From assembly GCF_014384905.1 (NCBI RefSeq), contig NZ_JACRSV010000002.1, positions 1 through 64,000 on the forward strand: a stretch of DNA of 64,000 nucleotides, written 5' to 3'. The stretch is from Fumia xinanensis. GTDB lineage: Bacteria > Bacillota > Clostridia > Oscillospirales > Ruminococcaceae. The translations under genes and the position numbers were made by a program. Position 1 is the stretch's first letter. Each line of letters starts with the position of its first letter. This document shows positions 1-7,899 of this stretch, piece after piece. The notes under the pieces were generated by a model, which was given only the letters and a program-made list of their open reading frames with translations, made no database searches and was not told where the DNA came from.

Positions 1-100
1 TCAGGTAAGACCCCTTGAAGACTACAAGGTTGATAGGCTCAAAGTGTAAGCGTCGTGAGGCGTTAAGCTAGCGAGTACTAATCGGTCGAGGGCTTGACCA
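1..100 (+). rRNA. 23S ribosomal RNA, 3' end (partial)
   Basis: The first ~100 bases match the conserved 3' end of bacterial 23S rRNA: the block around AAGACTACAAGGTTGATAGG, then GTACTAATCGGTCGAGGGCT and a TTGACCA end. The gene enters from the left edge, so its body and the 16S gene lie outside. It is followed by tRNA genes before the 5S gene. The exact 3' end is estimated to within a few bases. Confidence 0.93.
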
Positions 101-166
101 TAAGATGTGGTTTCAAAACAAATTTCGATGTTTCTTTGTTCAATTTTGAGGGTACCATTCCCATAT

Positions 167-242
167 GCGCCATTAGCTCAGTTGGTAGAGCAACTGACTC
201 TTAATCAGTGGGTCCCGGGTTCGAATCCCTGATGGCGCACCA
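167..242 (+). tRNA. tRNA-Lys (anticodon CTT)
   Basis: A 76-base cloverleaf with acceptor arms GCGCCAT/ATGGCGC and an encoded CCA end. The anticodon loop CTCTTAA gives anticodon CTT, which reads AAG. D arm (AGCTCAGTTGGTAGAGC) and T arm (GGGTTCGAATCC) are canonical. It lies between the 23S and 5S genes, so it is probably processed from the rRNA precursor. Confidence 0.95.
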
Positions 243-247
243 ACAAT

Positions 248-322
248 GGCCTGTTGGTCAAGCGGTTAAGACGCCGGCCTCTCACGCCGGAAACACGAGT
301 TCGATTCTCGTACGGGTCACCA
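248..322 (+). tRNA. tRNA-Glu (anticodon CTC)
   Basis: A 75-base cloverleaf. The anticodon stem CCGGC/GCCGG encloses loop CTCTCAC, giving CTC, which reads GAG. The acceptor pairing GGCCTGT/ACGGGTC uses G-T wobbles, and CCA is encoded. It starts five bases after tRNA-Lys in the 23S-5S spacer. Confidence 0.95.
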
Positions 323-351
323 TTACCTTTTAGGTAACTATTGTAACATTT

Positions 352-469
352 TGCTGGTGTTAATGGCGATGAGGACACACCTGTTCCCATACCGAACACA
401 GAAGTTAAGCTCACCCGCGTCGAAAATACTTGGCTGGAGACGGCCTGGGAAGATAGAACGATGCCAGCA
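352..469 (+). rRNA. 5S ribosomal RNA
   Basis: Contains the invariant 5S core CCATACCGAACACAGAAGTTAAGCTC (shown here only as a landmark; core begins near base 389). The terminal helix pairs TGCTGG at 352 with CCAGCA ending at 469. The length of about 118 bases is normal. It is separated from the 23S gene by two tRNAs. Confidence 0.93.
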
Positions 470-475
470 CAATAT

Positions 476-552
476 GGGCCATTAGCTCAGTTGGTTAGAG
501 CAACCGGCTCATAACCGGTCGGTCCTGGGTTCGAGTCCCCGATGGCCCACCA
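476..552 (+). tRNA. tRNA with CAT anticodon (elongator Met or Ile2)
   Basis: A 77-base cloverleaf: acceptor arms GGGCCAT/ATGGCCC, anticodon stem ACCGG/CCGGT around loop CTCATAA, CCA encoded. CAT can be elongator Met or, if the C is modified to lysidine, Ile2 reading ATA. The body resembles Firmicute Ile2(CAT) about as well as elongator Met, so identity is left open. The absence of three G-C pairs next to the anticodon argues against initiator Met. Confidence 0.9.
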
Positions 553-562
553 GTTGTTACAT

Positions 563-638
563 AGGGGTATAGCTCAGTTGGTAGAGCAGTGGTCTCCAAA
601 ACCACGTGCCGAGGGTTCAAGTCCTTCTGCCCCTGCCA
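563..638 (+). tRNA. tRNA-Trp (anticodon CCA)
   Basis: A 76-base cloverleaf. The anticodon stem GTGGT/ACCAC around loop CTCCAAA gives anticodon CCA. Acceptor arms AGGGGTA/TGCCCCT; the 3' end reads GCCA. It is the last gene of the rRNA/tRNA transcript and is followed at once by a strong terminator. Confidence 0.94.
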
Positions 639-639
639 A

Positions 640-677
640 AAAGAACAGCCTATTCATAGAATAGGCTGTTCTTTTTT
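640..677 (+). terminator. Terminator of the rRNA/tRNA operon
   Basis: An A-rich lead, stem AAGAACAGCCTATTC with its complement after a 3-base loop, then a run of T. This is a textbook intrinsic terminator directly after tRNA-Trp. Confidence 0.9.
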
Positions 678-774
678 ATTGTGGCAATTGCAAAGTATGG
701 CCAATAGAAAGTGTTGTATTCTATCATTTAGAGGACCCAAAAAGAGTCGTTGGCTATGAATGAGGAATCACTTA

Positions 775-815
775 ATAACAGGCCGCCTGTCCCCAAAAGA
801 CAGGCGGCCTGTTAT
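775..815. terminator. GC-rich perfect hairpin downstream of mscL
   Basis: Seventeen-base perfect arms (core AACAGGCCGCCTGTC) around a 7-base loop CCCAAAA. It lies 36 bases past the mscL stop, so it most likely ends the minus-strand mscL transcript. No long T run follows on either side. Confidence 0.65.
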
Positions 816-850
816 ATACTGGCAATATTTAAAAAACATTATTAAAGGCG

Positions 851-1306
851 TTATTCTAACTCTTCTGCCTTAACTTCAGTTTTCTGATTTTGAAGTAAAT
901 CACGGATCTCAACGAGCAATTCGGCTTCACTGGGAAGGGCAGGTGACTCTGGAGCTGGCTGTTCTTCCTGCTGTTTGCGAAGTTTTTTGGAGGCCTTAGA
1001 CGCAAAATAAACAGCTAAGAATATTGAAAAAGCAATAATGAGAAAGTCCACAATATTTTGAATGAAACTTCCATACAAAATAGCTGCTTCCGGTTTGATT
1101 ATCTCACCATTTTCAATGATTGCAGGGCTCAACACCCATTTAAGAGATTTAAATTCCATTCCGGCTGTGAGAAACCCGAAAAAAGGCATGATAATGTCGT
1201 TTACGAGAGAAGTGACGATTTTTCCGAACGCTCCGCCTACGACAACGCCAATGGCCATATCAAAAATATTGCCTTTAAACGCGAATTCCTTAAATTGTTT
1301 CCACAT
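851..1306 (-). CDS. mscL: Large-conductance mechanosensitive channel MscL
   Basis: MscL forms a homopentameric membrane channel that opens under extreme membrane tension and releases solutes on hypo-osmotic shock. The 151 residues fit the family. The N-terminal block FAFKGNIFDMAIGVVVGGAFG is the MscL TM1 signature, a second membrane helix lies near residues 83-103 (SFIQNIVDFLIIAFSIFLAV), and the cytoplasmic C-terminal bundle ends in LVEIRDLLQNQ. A Shine-Dalgarno GAAAGGAG precedes the ATG. The gene is monocistronic with its own promoter and a downstream hairpin. Confidence 0.96.
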   Translation of the reverse strand: MWKQFKEFAFKGNIFDMAIGVVVGGAFGKIVTSLVNDIIMPFFGFLTAGMEFKSLKWVLSPAIIENGEIIKPEAAILYGSFIQNIVDFLIIAFSIFLAVYFASKASKKLRKQQEEQPAPESPALPSEAELLVEIRDLLQNQKTEVKAEELE

Positions 1307-1341
1307 AAATAGTCTCCTTTCAAGAATATTATCTAAAATTT

Positions 1342-1370
1342 ATTATACATGGTCGAAGCCTAATATACAA
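1342..1370 (-). promoter_or_regulatory. mscL promoter (sigma-A type)
   Basis: On the minus strand a -35 TTGTAT (1365-1370) and -10 TATAAT (1342-1347) are separated by exactly 17 bases, about 35 bases upstream of the mscL start codon. Confidence 0.65.
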
Positions 1371-1489
1371 GGTGGAATTTTGACGATTTTTAGCGTGACT
1401 GGTATCAAAATGAAAATTGGCAGCATATGCTGTGATAAGCAGATGCTTGCCTAATTTATTATTTTAACGTCAGCAGAGGTGAATGAAAG

Positions 1490-1999
1490 ATGCCCCTTAA
1501 TGAAATCACATGCAACCCTTATTTGCTTTACCCCTTGGCGGATTGCTGTACCTGTGGCGCCAGATACCCTATCGGTTATTATGACGCAAGCAGTCCAGCT
1601 AAAGCCGCCGTTGGAGATTTTTACTCCAATATCGCACAGGATCTCTCCAGTATTGTGCCTGTCCGGTTTAATGGGACCACAGTCGTTTCAGGAATGGTGT
1701 TGGACCCAACGGGAAGTTCTGTTACATTGCAGAAAAAAGCACTGTACCGTATCCACTATGAATTGACGCCCGCTTCCGGTTTCTCTTCGGATATTCCTGT
1801 TTATGTAACAGTCAATGGCGTGGTGCTTCCTCAGTCGATACGCCAGTTGCCCGGCAATGGTTCTCAGGTTTCTGCCCATTTTATCTATTCTGGCGAACCA
1901 GGCGATTTAGTCAGACTCAACGTAAACTCCGCGGGAACAGTGTCACTGGCTCCAGGAAGTAATGTCAATACCATGCTCAATATTACTGAAGTGCTGTAA
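1490..1999 (+). CDS. BclA C-terminal-like (jelly-roll type) surface protein, hypothetical
   Basis: A 169-residue protein with no signal peptide or membrane segment. Residues ~55-169 show the pattern of the BclA/collagen-like exosporium protein C-terminal domain: a beta-strand series with ALYRIHYELTPASG, VYVTVNGVVLPQS, SAHFIYSGEPGDLVRLNV and a closing NTMLNITEVL. The usual Gly-X-Y collagen stalk is absent; instead there is a short Cys-containing leader (NPYLLYPLADCCTC). In relatives this domain trimerises on spore or cell surfaces. The ATG at 1490 follows AGAGGTG. The gene stands alone with its own terminator. The domain assignment rests on pattern similarity only. Confidence 0.62.
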   Translation: MPLNEITCNPYLLYPLADCCTCGARYPIGYYDASSPAKAAVGDFYSNIAQDLSSIVPVRFNGTTVVSGMVLDPTGSSVTLQKKALYRIHYELTPASGFSSDIPVYVTVNGVVLPQSIRQLPGNGSQVSAHFIYSGEPGDLVRLNVNSAGTVSLAPGSNVNTMLNITEVL

Positions 2000-2008
2000 G
2001 TTCTATCC

Positions 2009-2040
2009 CAAAAGCCCCTGATTTTCAGGAGCTTTTTTGT
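2009..2040 (+). terminator. Terminator after the BclA-like gene
   Basis: The stem GCCCCTGA/TCAGGAGC with a tight TT-containing loop and six T residues ends the transcript ten bases after the stop codon. Confidence 0.75.
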
Positions 2041-2110
2041 TTGCCTGTAAAAGGAAACTGTGATACAATAAGAGAAATGAAATGAAGCACGACGGAAAGA
2101 GCAGGTACCG

Positions 2111-3067
2111 ATGAATTTAGAACAGTTTAAAATCGATTTGGCCGTTGGAGTCCGTAGGGCATTGGAACGGATTGGTAACACCGAGCTCATCGGAGAAAAA
2201 ATAATGATTCCCTGCCGCGGGGGAGAGGTGGACATCTATCTGTATCGGGCAAAGCGACAGCTTGCTCCGGTTCTTTTTGATCTACACGGGGGAGGTTTTG
2301 TCTACGGGCATGGAGCAGATGAAGAATTATTCTGTGATTGCCTGCGAAAGGATCTGGACATCAATGTCATTTCCATCAATTACCGAAAAGCCCCCAAATT
2401 TCCTTATCCAGCTGCGGTCGAAGATGTTTTTGATGTGATTTGCCATTGGAAAGAACATGCGGCGGAATATCAGATGGACGGCGAAAGGATGGCGATCATC
2501 GGACACAGTGCAGGCGGCAATTTAGCTGCTGTAGCTGCCATGATGGGTAAAGAATCGGGGAAATACCAGCTGCGCTGCCAAATTCTCAATTATCCGTTTT
2601 TAGATGTGCTCAGCAATCCCGCTGATAAGCCCAAATATCCGGAAGCGCTTCCGGTTCTGCTCATCAAAACATTTAGCGAACTGTATGCCAGACCGGAGGA
2701 TAGAGCGCTTCCTCATATATCGCCAGCCCTTTGTTCTCAGGACCAGTTAAAAGGCCTTCCACCGGCTGCTGTCCTTGTGGCAGAATATGATTCCCTCCGA
2801 CAAGAGGGAGAACGATATGGAGAGCTGTTACGACAGGCAGGTGTTCCCGTGACTGTTCGGTGCATTCAAGGTATTGGACATGGGTTTATTGAACATTATT
2901 TTGCCCGAGGTGTGTACGACCGCATGCCGGAAGAACCCCAAAGCATCCTTCCACAGGATATTGATGAGAAAATTGCGGCCGCCATGGAAGTTATTGAGGA
3001 AACATTGAACAAATACTTATTAGAAACAGCGGCAGAAGCTCATGATAAGTATAGAGTAAAAGGATAA
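2111..3067 (+). CDS. Alpha/beta-hydrolase, HSL-type carboxylesterase
   Basis: A cytoplasmic 318-residue esterase/lipase of the hormone-sensitive-lipase group, expected to hydrolyse short-chain carboxylic esters. The oxyanion-hole motif HGGGFVYGHG lies near residues 60-69, the nucleophile elbow GHSAGGN near 136-142, the acidic residue is probably the Asp in VAEYDSL (about 234) and the catalytic His is in GIGHGF (about 258). Length and motif spacing are normal. There is no signal peptide. The gene is monocistronic and followed by a terminator. The substrate cannot be told from the sequence. Confidence 0.88.
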   Translation: MNLEQFKIDLAVGVRRALERIGNTELIGEKIMIPCRGGEVDIYLYRAKRQLAPVLFDLHGGGFVYGHGADEELFCDCLRKDLDINVISINYRKAPKFPYPAAVEDVFDVICHWKEHAAEYQMDGERMAIIGHSAGGNLAAVAAMMGKESGKYQLRCQILNYPFLDVLSNPADKPKYPEALPVLLIKTFSELYARPEDRALPHISPALCSQDQLKGLPPAAVLVAEYDSLRQEGERYGELLRQAGVPVTVRCIQGIGHGFIEHYFARGVYDRMPEEPQSILPQDIDEKIAAAMEVIEETLNKYLLETAAEAHDKYRVKG

Positions 3068-3069
3068 TA

Positions 3070-3104
3070 AAAAGCAGTGTACGAGTTTAGTACACTGCTT
3101 TTTT
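3070..3104. terminator. Bidirectional terminator between esterase and MATE gene
   Basis: The stem AAAGCAGTGTAC/GTACACTGCTTT with a 7-base loop, flanked by A runs on the left and T runs on the right, lies between two convergent genes and can serve both. Confidence 0.85.
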
Positions 3105-3110
3105 ATCGGC

Positions 3111-4475
3111 TCAAGATGGTTCTAGTAATGTCTGGGAATACGATTCTTCCGCGGCCTGTTGCTGTTTTTTTCCGAATCGTAGATGAAGGGGAAAGAAAAT
3201 TCCAAAAGTGATAAATTCTGCTCCAAAAAGGGAGAGCCATACACCGTTTTCCCCCCAGAAGACCGGGAGAATTTGCAAAAACAGATAGACGAGTGCGACT
3301 CCCCGGAGGATCGAGATCATCATGGTGCTGCGGGGGCGTTCCATGGACTGGAAATAGTACATGATAACGGTGTTGAGACCGGTGAAGGGAAAGGAGAGAA
3401 AATATAGAAGTATGGCGGTTGTTCCTGCAACGACGATGGCTGGCTCATGGGAAACAAAAGTAGTGATGATAGTGGAAGGGAAGAGGCAGATAACCCCATA
3501 AATACCCAGCGAGAAAACAGCTGTAATCAGCAAAGCATGGCGGTTGACAATATGGATGGCGCGGTAGTTTTTAGAGCCGTAGCTGCGGCTAATAATTGGC
3601 TGAGCCGCCTGAGCAATGCCGTTAAATACTCCCTTTCCAACATAGGCGATATTGGAAATGATGGAGAAAATCGCTACCGAATCCGGCCCGCTGACCTTTA
3701 ACAACGCTTTGTTGATAAAGAGAATTACAATTCCGGAGGACACCTCCATAATGCTGGTTCCGATGCCGTTTTTGAAAATACGTCCAAACAGGGAGAAATG
3801 AAAGAATTTTTTGACAAACCGAACGGTATTCTGCTTTTTGAGAAAATGAACAGAAAGAATAGCCACAGTGACACAGGGGCCGATAGCAGTGGCAAGGCCG
3901 GCGCCAAAAACACTCCATTTGCACAAAATAACAAAGACAAAGTCCAGAACAATATTTGTGATGTTGCCGATGGTTGTGGCTACCATGACAAGTTTTGGAT
4001 TTTCGTCACAGCGGATGATAACCGCCGATGCCGATGATAGAATGTACATGAAGGCGGTGGCATTGATGACGACTAGATAGTCGTGAACCAAAGGAACCAG
4101 CTCTTCCGGAGCTCCCAGCATCTGAGCAATATTGTCGAGCCAGATGGAGCCCACTACTGCCGCAACCGCACCTACTGAGAGCAAAAGTAAATAGGCCATA
4201 GTCAGCGTCTGGTTGGCACTGTAGTCATCTCCAACGCCTTTACATACGGATATTGTGGTTGCAGTACCTACGCCAACCATCAAGCTGAAGCAGCTGTAAA
4301 ATGTAAAGATGGGCAGTGCAATGTTCAGCGCAGCCAAGCCATCGCTTCCTACGCCCCAAGCCACAAAAAAAACATCTGCAAGGCAATAAATGGAGTGTGC
4401 AATCATACTGACCACAGTAGGAATGAGGTAACGGCGATAGTCTCTGTGAATTTGTTTTTTATCCGATGACACCAT
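3111..4475 (-). CDS. MATE-family multidrug/Na+ antiporter
   Basis: A polytopic inner-membrane protein of about 454 residues with roughly twelve hydrophobic helices in two homologous halves, as in MATE transporters that export cationic compounds in exchange for Na+ or H+. Supporting segments include the N-terminal PTVVSMIAHSIYCLADVFFV, and ALNIALPIFTFYSCFSLMVG, typical of the DinF/NorM-like bacterial branch. The start is placed at 4475 (MVSSDKK), where AGAAAGGG sits about ten bases upstream; a start nine codons earlier at 4502 is possible. No regulator is adjacent. A 29-base palindrome (4639-4667) lies upstream. Confidence 0.88.
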   Translation of the reverse strand: MVSSDKKQIHRDYRRYLIPTVVSMIAHSIYCLADVFFVAWGVGSDGLAALNIALPIFTFYSCFSLMVGVGTATTISVCKGVGDDYSANQTLTMAYLLLLSVGAVAAVVGSIWLDNIAQMLGAPEELVPLVHDYLVVINATAFMYILSSASAVIIRCDENPKLVMVATTIGNITNIVLDFVFVILCKWSVFGAGLATAIGPCVTVAILSVHFLKKQNTVRFVKKFFHFSLFGRIFKNGIGTSIMEVSSGIVILFINKALLKVSGPDSVAIFSIISNIAYVGKGVFNGIAQAAQPIISRSYGSKNYRAIHIVNRHALLITAVFSLGIYGVICLFPSTIITTFVSHEPAIVVAGTTAILLYFLSFPFTGLNTVIMYYFQSMERPRSTMMISILRGVALVYLFLQILPVFWGENGVWLSLFGAEFITFGIFFPLHLRFGKKQQQAAEESYSQTLLEPS

Positions 4476-4638
4476 GAAAAGAAATCCCTTTCTGACGTAC
4501 AATATTGCAAAAAATAATATAGTTAAGGGCGTTTTACACTCCTAACAGCCCGCACAGCAGGCGAATAGGCTTTGATTTGCAAATTAATAACTATTTTTAT
4601 CATTAAAAGGCGAATACCTTTTGAAATCATCTTCGATG

Positions 4639-4667
4639 GATTTTACCGCATATTATGCGGTAAAATC
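4639..4667. repeat. Perfect 14-base inverted repeat upstream of the MATE gene
   Basis: Arms GATTTTACCGCATA and TATGCGGTAAAATC flank one central base, in the gap between fba and the MATE gene. It has no T run on the fba side, so an operator for the MATE gene or an RNA hairpin is more likely than a terminator. Function unknown. Confidence 0.5.
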
Positions 4668-4691
4668 AAAGTAAGTCATAAAAAAGTCCAG

Positions 4692-4725
4692 CAAAAAAGG
4701 ACGGATATAATCCGCCCTTTTAATA
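4692..4725 (-). terminator. fba terminator
   Basis: Read on the minus strand: stem AAGGGCGGAT, loop TATA, complement ATCCGTCCTT, then a T run. It is about 20 bases past the fba stop codon. Confidence 0.8.
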
Positions 4726-4746
4726 ATTCAATTGTCGAAGTACACG

Positions 4747-5610
4747 TTATGCTTTGTTGACGGAACCAAAAAGTTCCATTTTTTCTTTAACTGTTGCTTT
4801 GATGGCCTCGAAGCCGGGAGCCAGCAGTTTGCGTGGGTCAAAGCCTTTGCCCTGCAGGTCTTTGCCTTCTTCGATGTATTTGCGGGTAGCTGCCGCAAAA
4901 GAAAGCTGACACTCTGTATTGACATTAATCTTGGAAACGCCCAGAGAGATAGCCTTTTTGATCATATCCTCAGGAATGCCGGTGCCGCCGTGAAGAACGA
5001 GAGGCATAGTGCCGGTGAGCTCCTGAATTTTTGCGAGAACGTCGAAACTTAAGCCTGCCCAATTTTCAGGGTATTTGCCATGGATGTTGCCAATACCGGC
5101 GGCTAGCATGGTCACGCCCAAATCAGCAATCATTTTGCACTCGTTGGGATCAGCGACTTCACCGGCACCGACGACACCGTCTTCTTCACCGCCGATGGAA
5201 CCGACTTCTGCTTCCAAAGAAAGACCCTTTTCATTGCAGATAGATACCAACTCTTTGGTTTTTTCAATATTTTCTTCGATGGGATAGTGGGAACCATCAA
5301 ACATGATGGAAGAAAATCCGGCTTCAATGCATTTCTTAGCGCCTTCGTAGGAGCCATGGTCCAAATGCAGCGCCACGGGAACAGTGATGTTCAACTCTTC
5401 CAGCATGCCGTTTACCATACCTACGATGGTTTTGTAGCCGCCCATGTATTTACCGGCGCCTTCGGAAACACCGAGGATGACGGGAGAATTGTTTTCCTGA
5501 GCGGTGAGGAGAACTGCTTTGGTCCACTCCAGGTTGTTGATATTGAACTGACCAACCGCGTATTTGCCTGCTTTGGCTTTGTTCAACATATCTTTTGCAG
5601 AAACTAACAT
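4747..5610 (-). CDS. fba: Class II fructose-1,6-bisphosphate aldolase
   Basis: Zn2+-dependent aldolase that reversibly cleaves fructose 1,6-bisphosphate into dihydroxyacetone phosphate and glyceraldehyde 3-phosphate. The 287 residues match the short FbaA/GatY class. Metal and substrate motifs are visible: LHLDHGSYEG near residues 82-91, EAEVGSIGGEEDG near 133-145, GNIHGKY near 175-181, VLHGGTGIP near 205-213, and KINVNTE near 228-234. There is a good Shine-Dalgarno (TTGGAGGTTTTATT before ATG). It is monocistronic with its own promoter and terminator, and works with pfkA at 49439 in glycolysis. Confidence 0.96.
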   Translation of the reverse strand: MLVSAKDMLNKAKAGKYAVGQFNINNLEWTKAVLLTAQENNSPVILGVSEGAGKYMGGYKTIVGMVNGMLEELNITVPVALHLDHGSYEGAKKCIEAGFSSIMFDGSHYPIEENIEKTKELVSICNEKGLSLEAEVGSIGGEEDGVVGAGEVADPNECKMIADLGVTMLAAGIGNIHGKYPENWAGLSFDVLAKIQELTGTMPLVLHGGTGIPEDMIKKAISLGVSKINVNTECQLSFAAATRKYIEEGKDLQGKGFDPRKLLAPGFEAIKATVKEKMELFGSVNKA

Positions 5611-5661
5611 AATAAAACCTCCAAGTATTTATTCTTCTTGAATCTCTCAAATCCAAGCAAT

Positions 5662-5690
5662 ATTATAGCCCATCTTTATCCAAAAAGCAA
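5662..5690 (-). promoter_or_regulatory. fba promoter
   Basis: On the minus strand a -35 TTGCTT (5685-5690), a 17-base spacer and a consensus -10 TATAAT (5662-5667), about 50 bases before the fba start codon. Confidence 0.65.
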
Positions 5691-5812
5691 GGAATTCACA
5701 GAAGGTTTACCGAATTTCTGAACTTCATAAAAATAAATCTGACCATAACGGTTAATTTGTATATAAAATTTCTGATAAAAAAGCCCTAAAGAAAATTAGA
5801 TAAAGGCATCAG

Positions 5813-5846
5813 AAAAGCGATGGGTTATCCACTCATCGCTTTTTTA
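5813..5846 (-). terminator. tspO terminator
   Basis: The stem AAAAGCGATG/CATCGCTTTT lies just past the tspO stop, with A/T runs on both sides. Confidence 0.75.
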
Positions 5847-5854
5847 CTATGAAG

Positions 5855-6331
5855 TTATCGGTTGAGTATCCATACACCTAAATTCAGATATGCGGCGAAT
5901 GTCACCCAAACAAGATATGGAATCTGTAGCCACGCAGCGATTTTATCCACCTTACGGAACGAAAGGAGCATACTCAAAATCAGCCCCCATAATATAATCA
6001 GCCAAATGAAGGCAAACAAAAAATTTTGGAAATTAAAAAAAATGATACTCCAGAAAAAATTGAAGGCCAATTGGGTGAAAAAAAGGAGCAAACTGCGTGA
6101 ACGGGCATTAGAAGCAGGAGATGTATATATTCGTGCAGCTCCAATTCCCATCAGTGCGAACAGGATTCCCCAAACAATTGGAAATACGATTGCAGGCGGA
6201 GACAGTGCAGGCTTCTCTATGGTTGCGTTATAGATTTCTGCTCCCTCCCGTGTCAGCCAGCCGGAAAGAGCTCCAACTGCTTCTGTGAAAATGATCCAGC
6301 AAGCATATGTTTTCCATGTGCGTTTTTTCAT
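5855..6331 (-). CDS. TspO/MBR family membrane protein
   Basis: A 158-residue membrane protein with five hydrophobic helices and the TspO hallmarks: PIVWGILFALMGIGAARIY around residues 51-69 and FFWSIIFFNFQN around 91-102. TspO proteins bind tetrapyrroles and related ligands and modulate stress responses; the physiological role in Clostridia is unclear. The N-terminal helix carries the usual WxT... entry (TWKTYACWIIFTEAVGALSGW). It appears to be a single-gene unit with a terminator downstream. Confidence 0.9.
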   Translation of the reverse strand: MKKRTWKTYACWIIFTEAVGALSGWLTREGAEIYNATIEKPALSPPAIVFPIVWGILFALMGIGAARIYTSPASNARSRSLLLFFTQLAFNFFWSIIFFNFQNFLFAFIWLIILWGLILSMLLSFRKVDKIAAWLQIPYLVWVTFAAYLNLGVWILNR

Positions 6332-6404
6332 CTATCATCCCTCCATCAATAAAATATGCAAAGAAGGTGCCTATATACCATAATCCTTGGTTGTAAAATA
6401 CAAA

Positions 6405-6433
6405 GAAGCAGCCCCGATCGGGGCTGCTTCTAG
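6405..6433 (-). terminator. Perfect GC-rich palindrome after the foldase-like gene
   Basis: A 26-base perfect palindrome with arms GAAGCAGCCCCGA/TCGGGGCTGCTTC, about 75 bases past the stop of the lipoprotein gene. On the minus strand it runs into TTTG, so it probably terminates that transcript. Confidence 0.6.
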
Positions 6434-6510
6434 TAATAGATCATAGATACTTAGTCGGCAATATTGCTGGTTTTACTGCTTAACAACGGCAGCAAGCAAA
6501 TACGCTTTAA

Positions 6511-7644
6511 TCAATCTGTGCTGGATTCAGTACCTTCGGAGCTGTTTTCGCTGGATTCTTCCGAGCTTTCACTGGATTCCACGGAAGATTCGCTGCTGGA
6601 GGAGCTGGTTCCAGTAGGTTTAATTTTGATATTTTTGGGGCTGTGTTTGGATAAAGCCTTTTCGTTTTTCTCAGGCTCAATTGCGTTGCTCCATTCGTCA
6701 ATTTTAGCGTTAAATTCCTCAGATTTCAAAGTTGACAGGAGATTGGAGCGATTGTTTGTAAAGTCTTCCTCAGATTCGGTAATATCCATTTTTTTCAGGA
6801 CAAAGCTCCCGGTGGAATCAATGGATTTACCTACTTCTCCAATTTTGGAATCAAACGCGAAGTCCAAGATACTCTGAGGAGTTTGTAAGTCGCCTTTCTG
6901 AACGATGGCCATGAACTGAGAAGCGGTGGGTTTCGTTTCTTCTCCGGAGAAATAATCATCCAGAATAGCTTGGAAATCGTCGCCGTTTTCAAGGCGTTTG
7001 GTCAGCATCTCAATGTCCGCATCGATGTCGGCCTGGTCGCGATTCTTTTGTTCCCCTTTTTCATCTGTTTCAGTGATATTGACGGGGATATAAAAGACCT
7101 TGGCATAATCGCTGTAGAAAATATCTTTCAGTTCGTCGTCCTTTACTTCTTCAGAACCGCCCTCACCATAGGTCATATTGAAGATGCTGTTGCTTTTGTA
7201 CTGATTCAGCTGCAGCTTCTTATAAGATTCCAATCCGAACCCCTTGTCGGCGTAACCATATATTTTATCCAGATATTCATAGTAGGCTTCCGCGTTAGCG
7301 TCCATGGCTTTTTGGGATTCCTCGTCTACGGTAAGCCCCATTTCATCAAATTTTTGTTCTACAGCCAGATATCTTTTTGCAAGGGATTCCGCTTCGTCGG
7401 TGACCCATTTTAAACCGTCTTCACCTTCCAGCTCCTGGTCGAAAGGAGTTTTGGATGCGTCAAAGCCCTCGAGAGCCTGTGCTTCCTGATAAGCGGTGAG
7501 AGAGAGGCCTACATACATACCAGATGTGACCGTATAATCCCCAAGCTTATAAGTCCAGGTGGTGTCGCTGCCGCTGCATCCGGCAAAGCTCACGAGCGTG
7601 GCAGCGGCCAACAGTCCGGCCGTAATTTTTTTAAATAGATTCAT
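6511..7644 (-). CDS. Foldase-like (SurA/PrsA-type) lipoprotein
   Basis: A 377-residue exported lipoprotein. Residues 1-23 form a signal peptide ending in lipobox SFAGC, with Cys22/23 as the lipidation site. The remainder is hydrophilic and alpha-helical, with the trigger-factor/SurA-like N-domain pattern and a divergent parvulin-like stretch around residues 225-300 (FQAILDDYFSGEE, GDLQTPQSILDFAFDSKIGEVGKSI, FVLKKMDI) as in PrsA/PpiC proteins. The last ~35 residues are almost all Ser and Glu, an extended tail. If functional it helps fold secreted proteins at the membrane surface. The catalytic PPIase residues are not clearly recognisable, so a foldase without isomerase activity is possible. 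Confidence 0.7.
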   Translation of the reverse strand: MNLFKKITAGLLAAATLVSFAGCSGSDTTWTYKLGDYTVTSGMYVGLSLTAYQEAQALEGFDASKTPFDQELEGEDGLKWVTDEAESLAKRYLAVEQKFDEMGLTVDEESQKAMDANAEAYYEYLDKIYGYADKGFGLESYKKLQLNQYKSNSIFNMTYGEGGSEEVKDDELKDIFYSDYAKVFYIPVNITETDEKGEQKNRDQADIDADIEMLTKRLENGDDFQAILDDYFSGEETKPTASQFMAIVQKGDLQTPQSILDFAFDSKIGEVGKSIDSTGSFVLKKMDITESEEDFTNNRSNLLSTLKSEEFNAKIDEWSNAIEPEKNEKALSKHSPKNIKIKPTGTSSSSSESSVESSESSEESSENSSEGTESSTD

Positions 7645-7899
7645 TTGTATCCAAACCTTTCAAAATAAAATTCTCATGTGATAAAAAGCAACAATACCGA
7701 GTGTCATTATACATGATTTTATGGAACTTGTCCAGTCGTAGAGGGAAATTTTCACAAAGTTCGGCATTCCTTAACAAATCCTACTGAAACCTTTTAAAAA
7801 TCCTGCCTTTGCACCGATCAACTTCCTTACGCATAATTTGCTATCAGGGAAGTTCCAAAGAAAACTTTCTAAGATTACAGTAAGGAGCGTGCAACCCAT

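Noticed and set aside
205..414. Open frame of 69 codons on the minus strand
   Set aside because: It lies across tRNA-Lys, tRNA-Glu and 5S rRNA genes; the RNA genes explain the sequence.
6520..6620. Tandem-repeat-like DNA at the 3' end of the foldase-like gene
   Set aside because: It simply encodes the Ser/Glu-rich tail of the lipoprotein; units are irregular.
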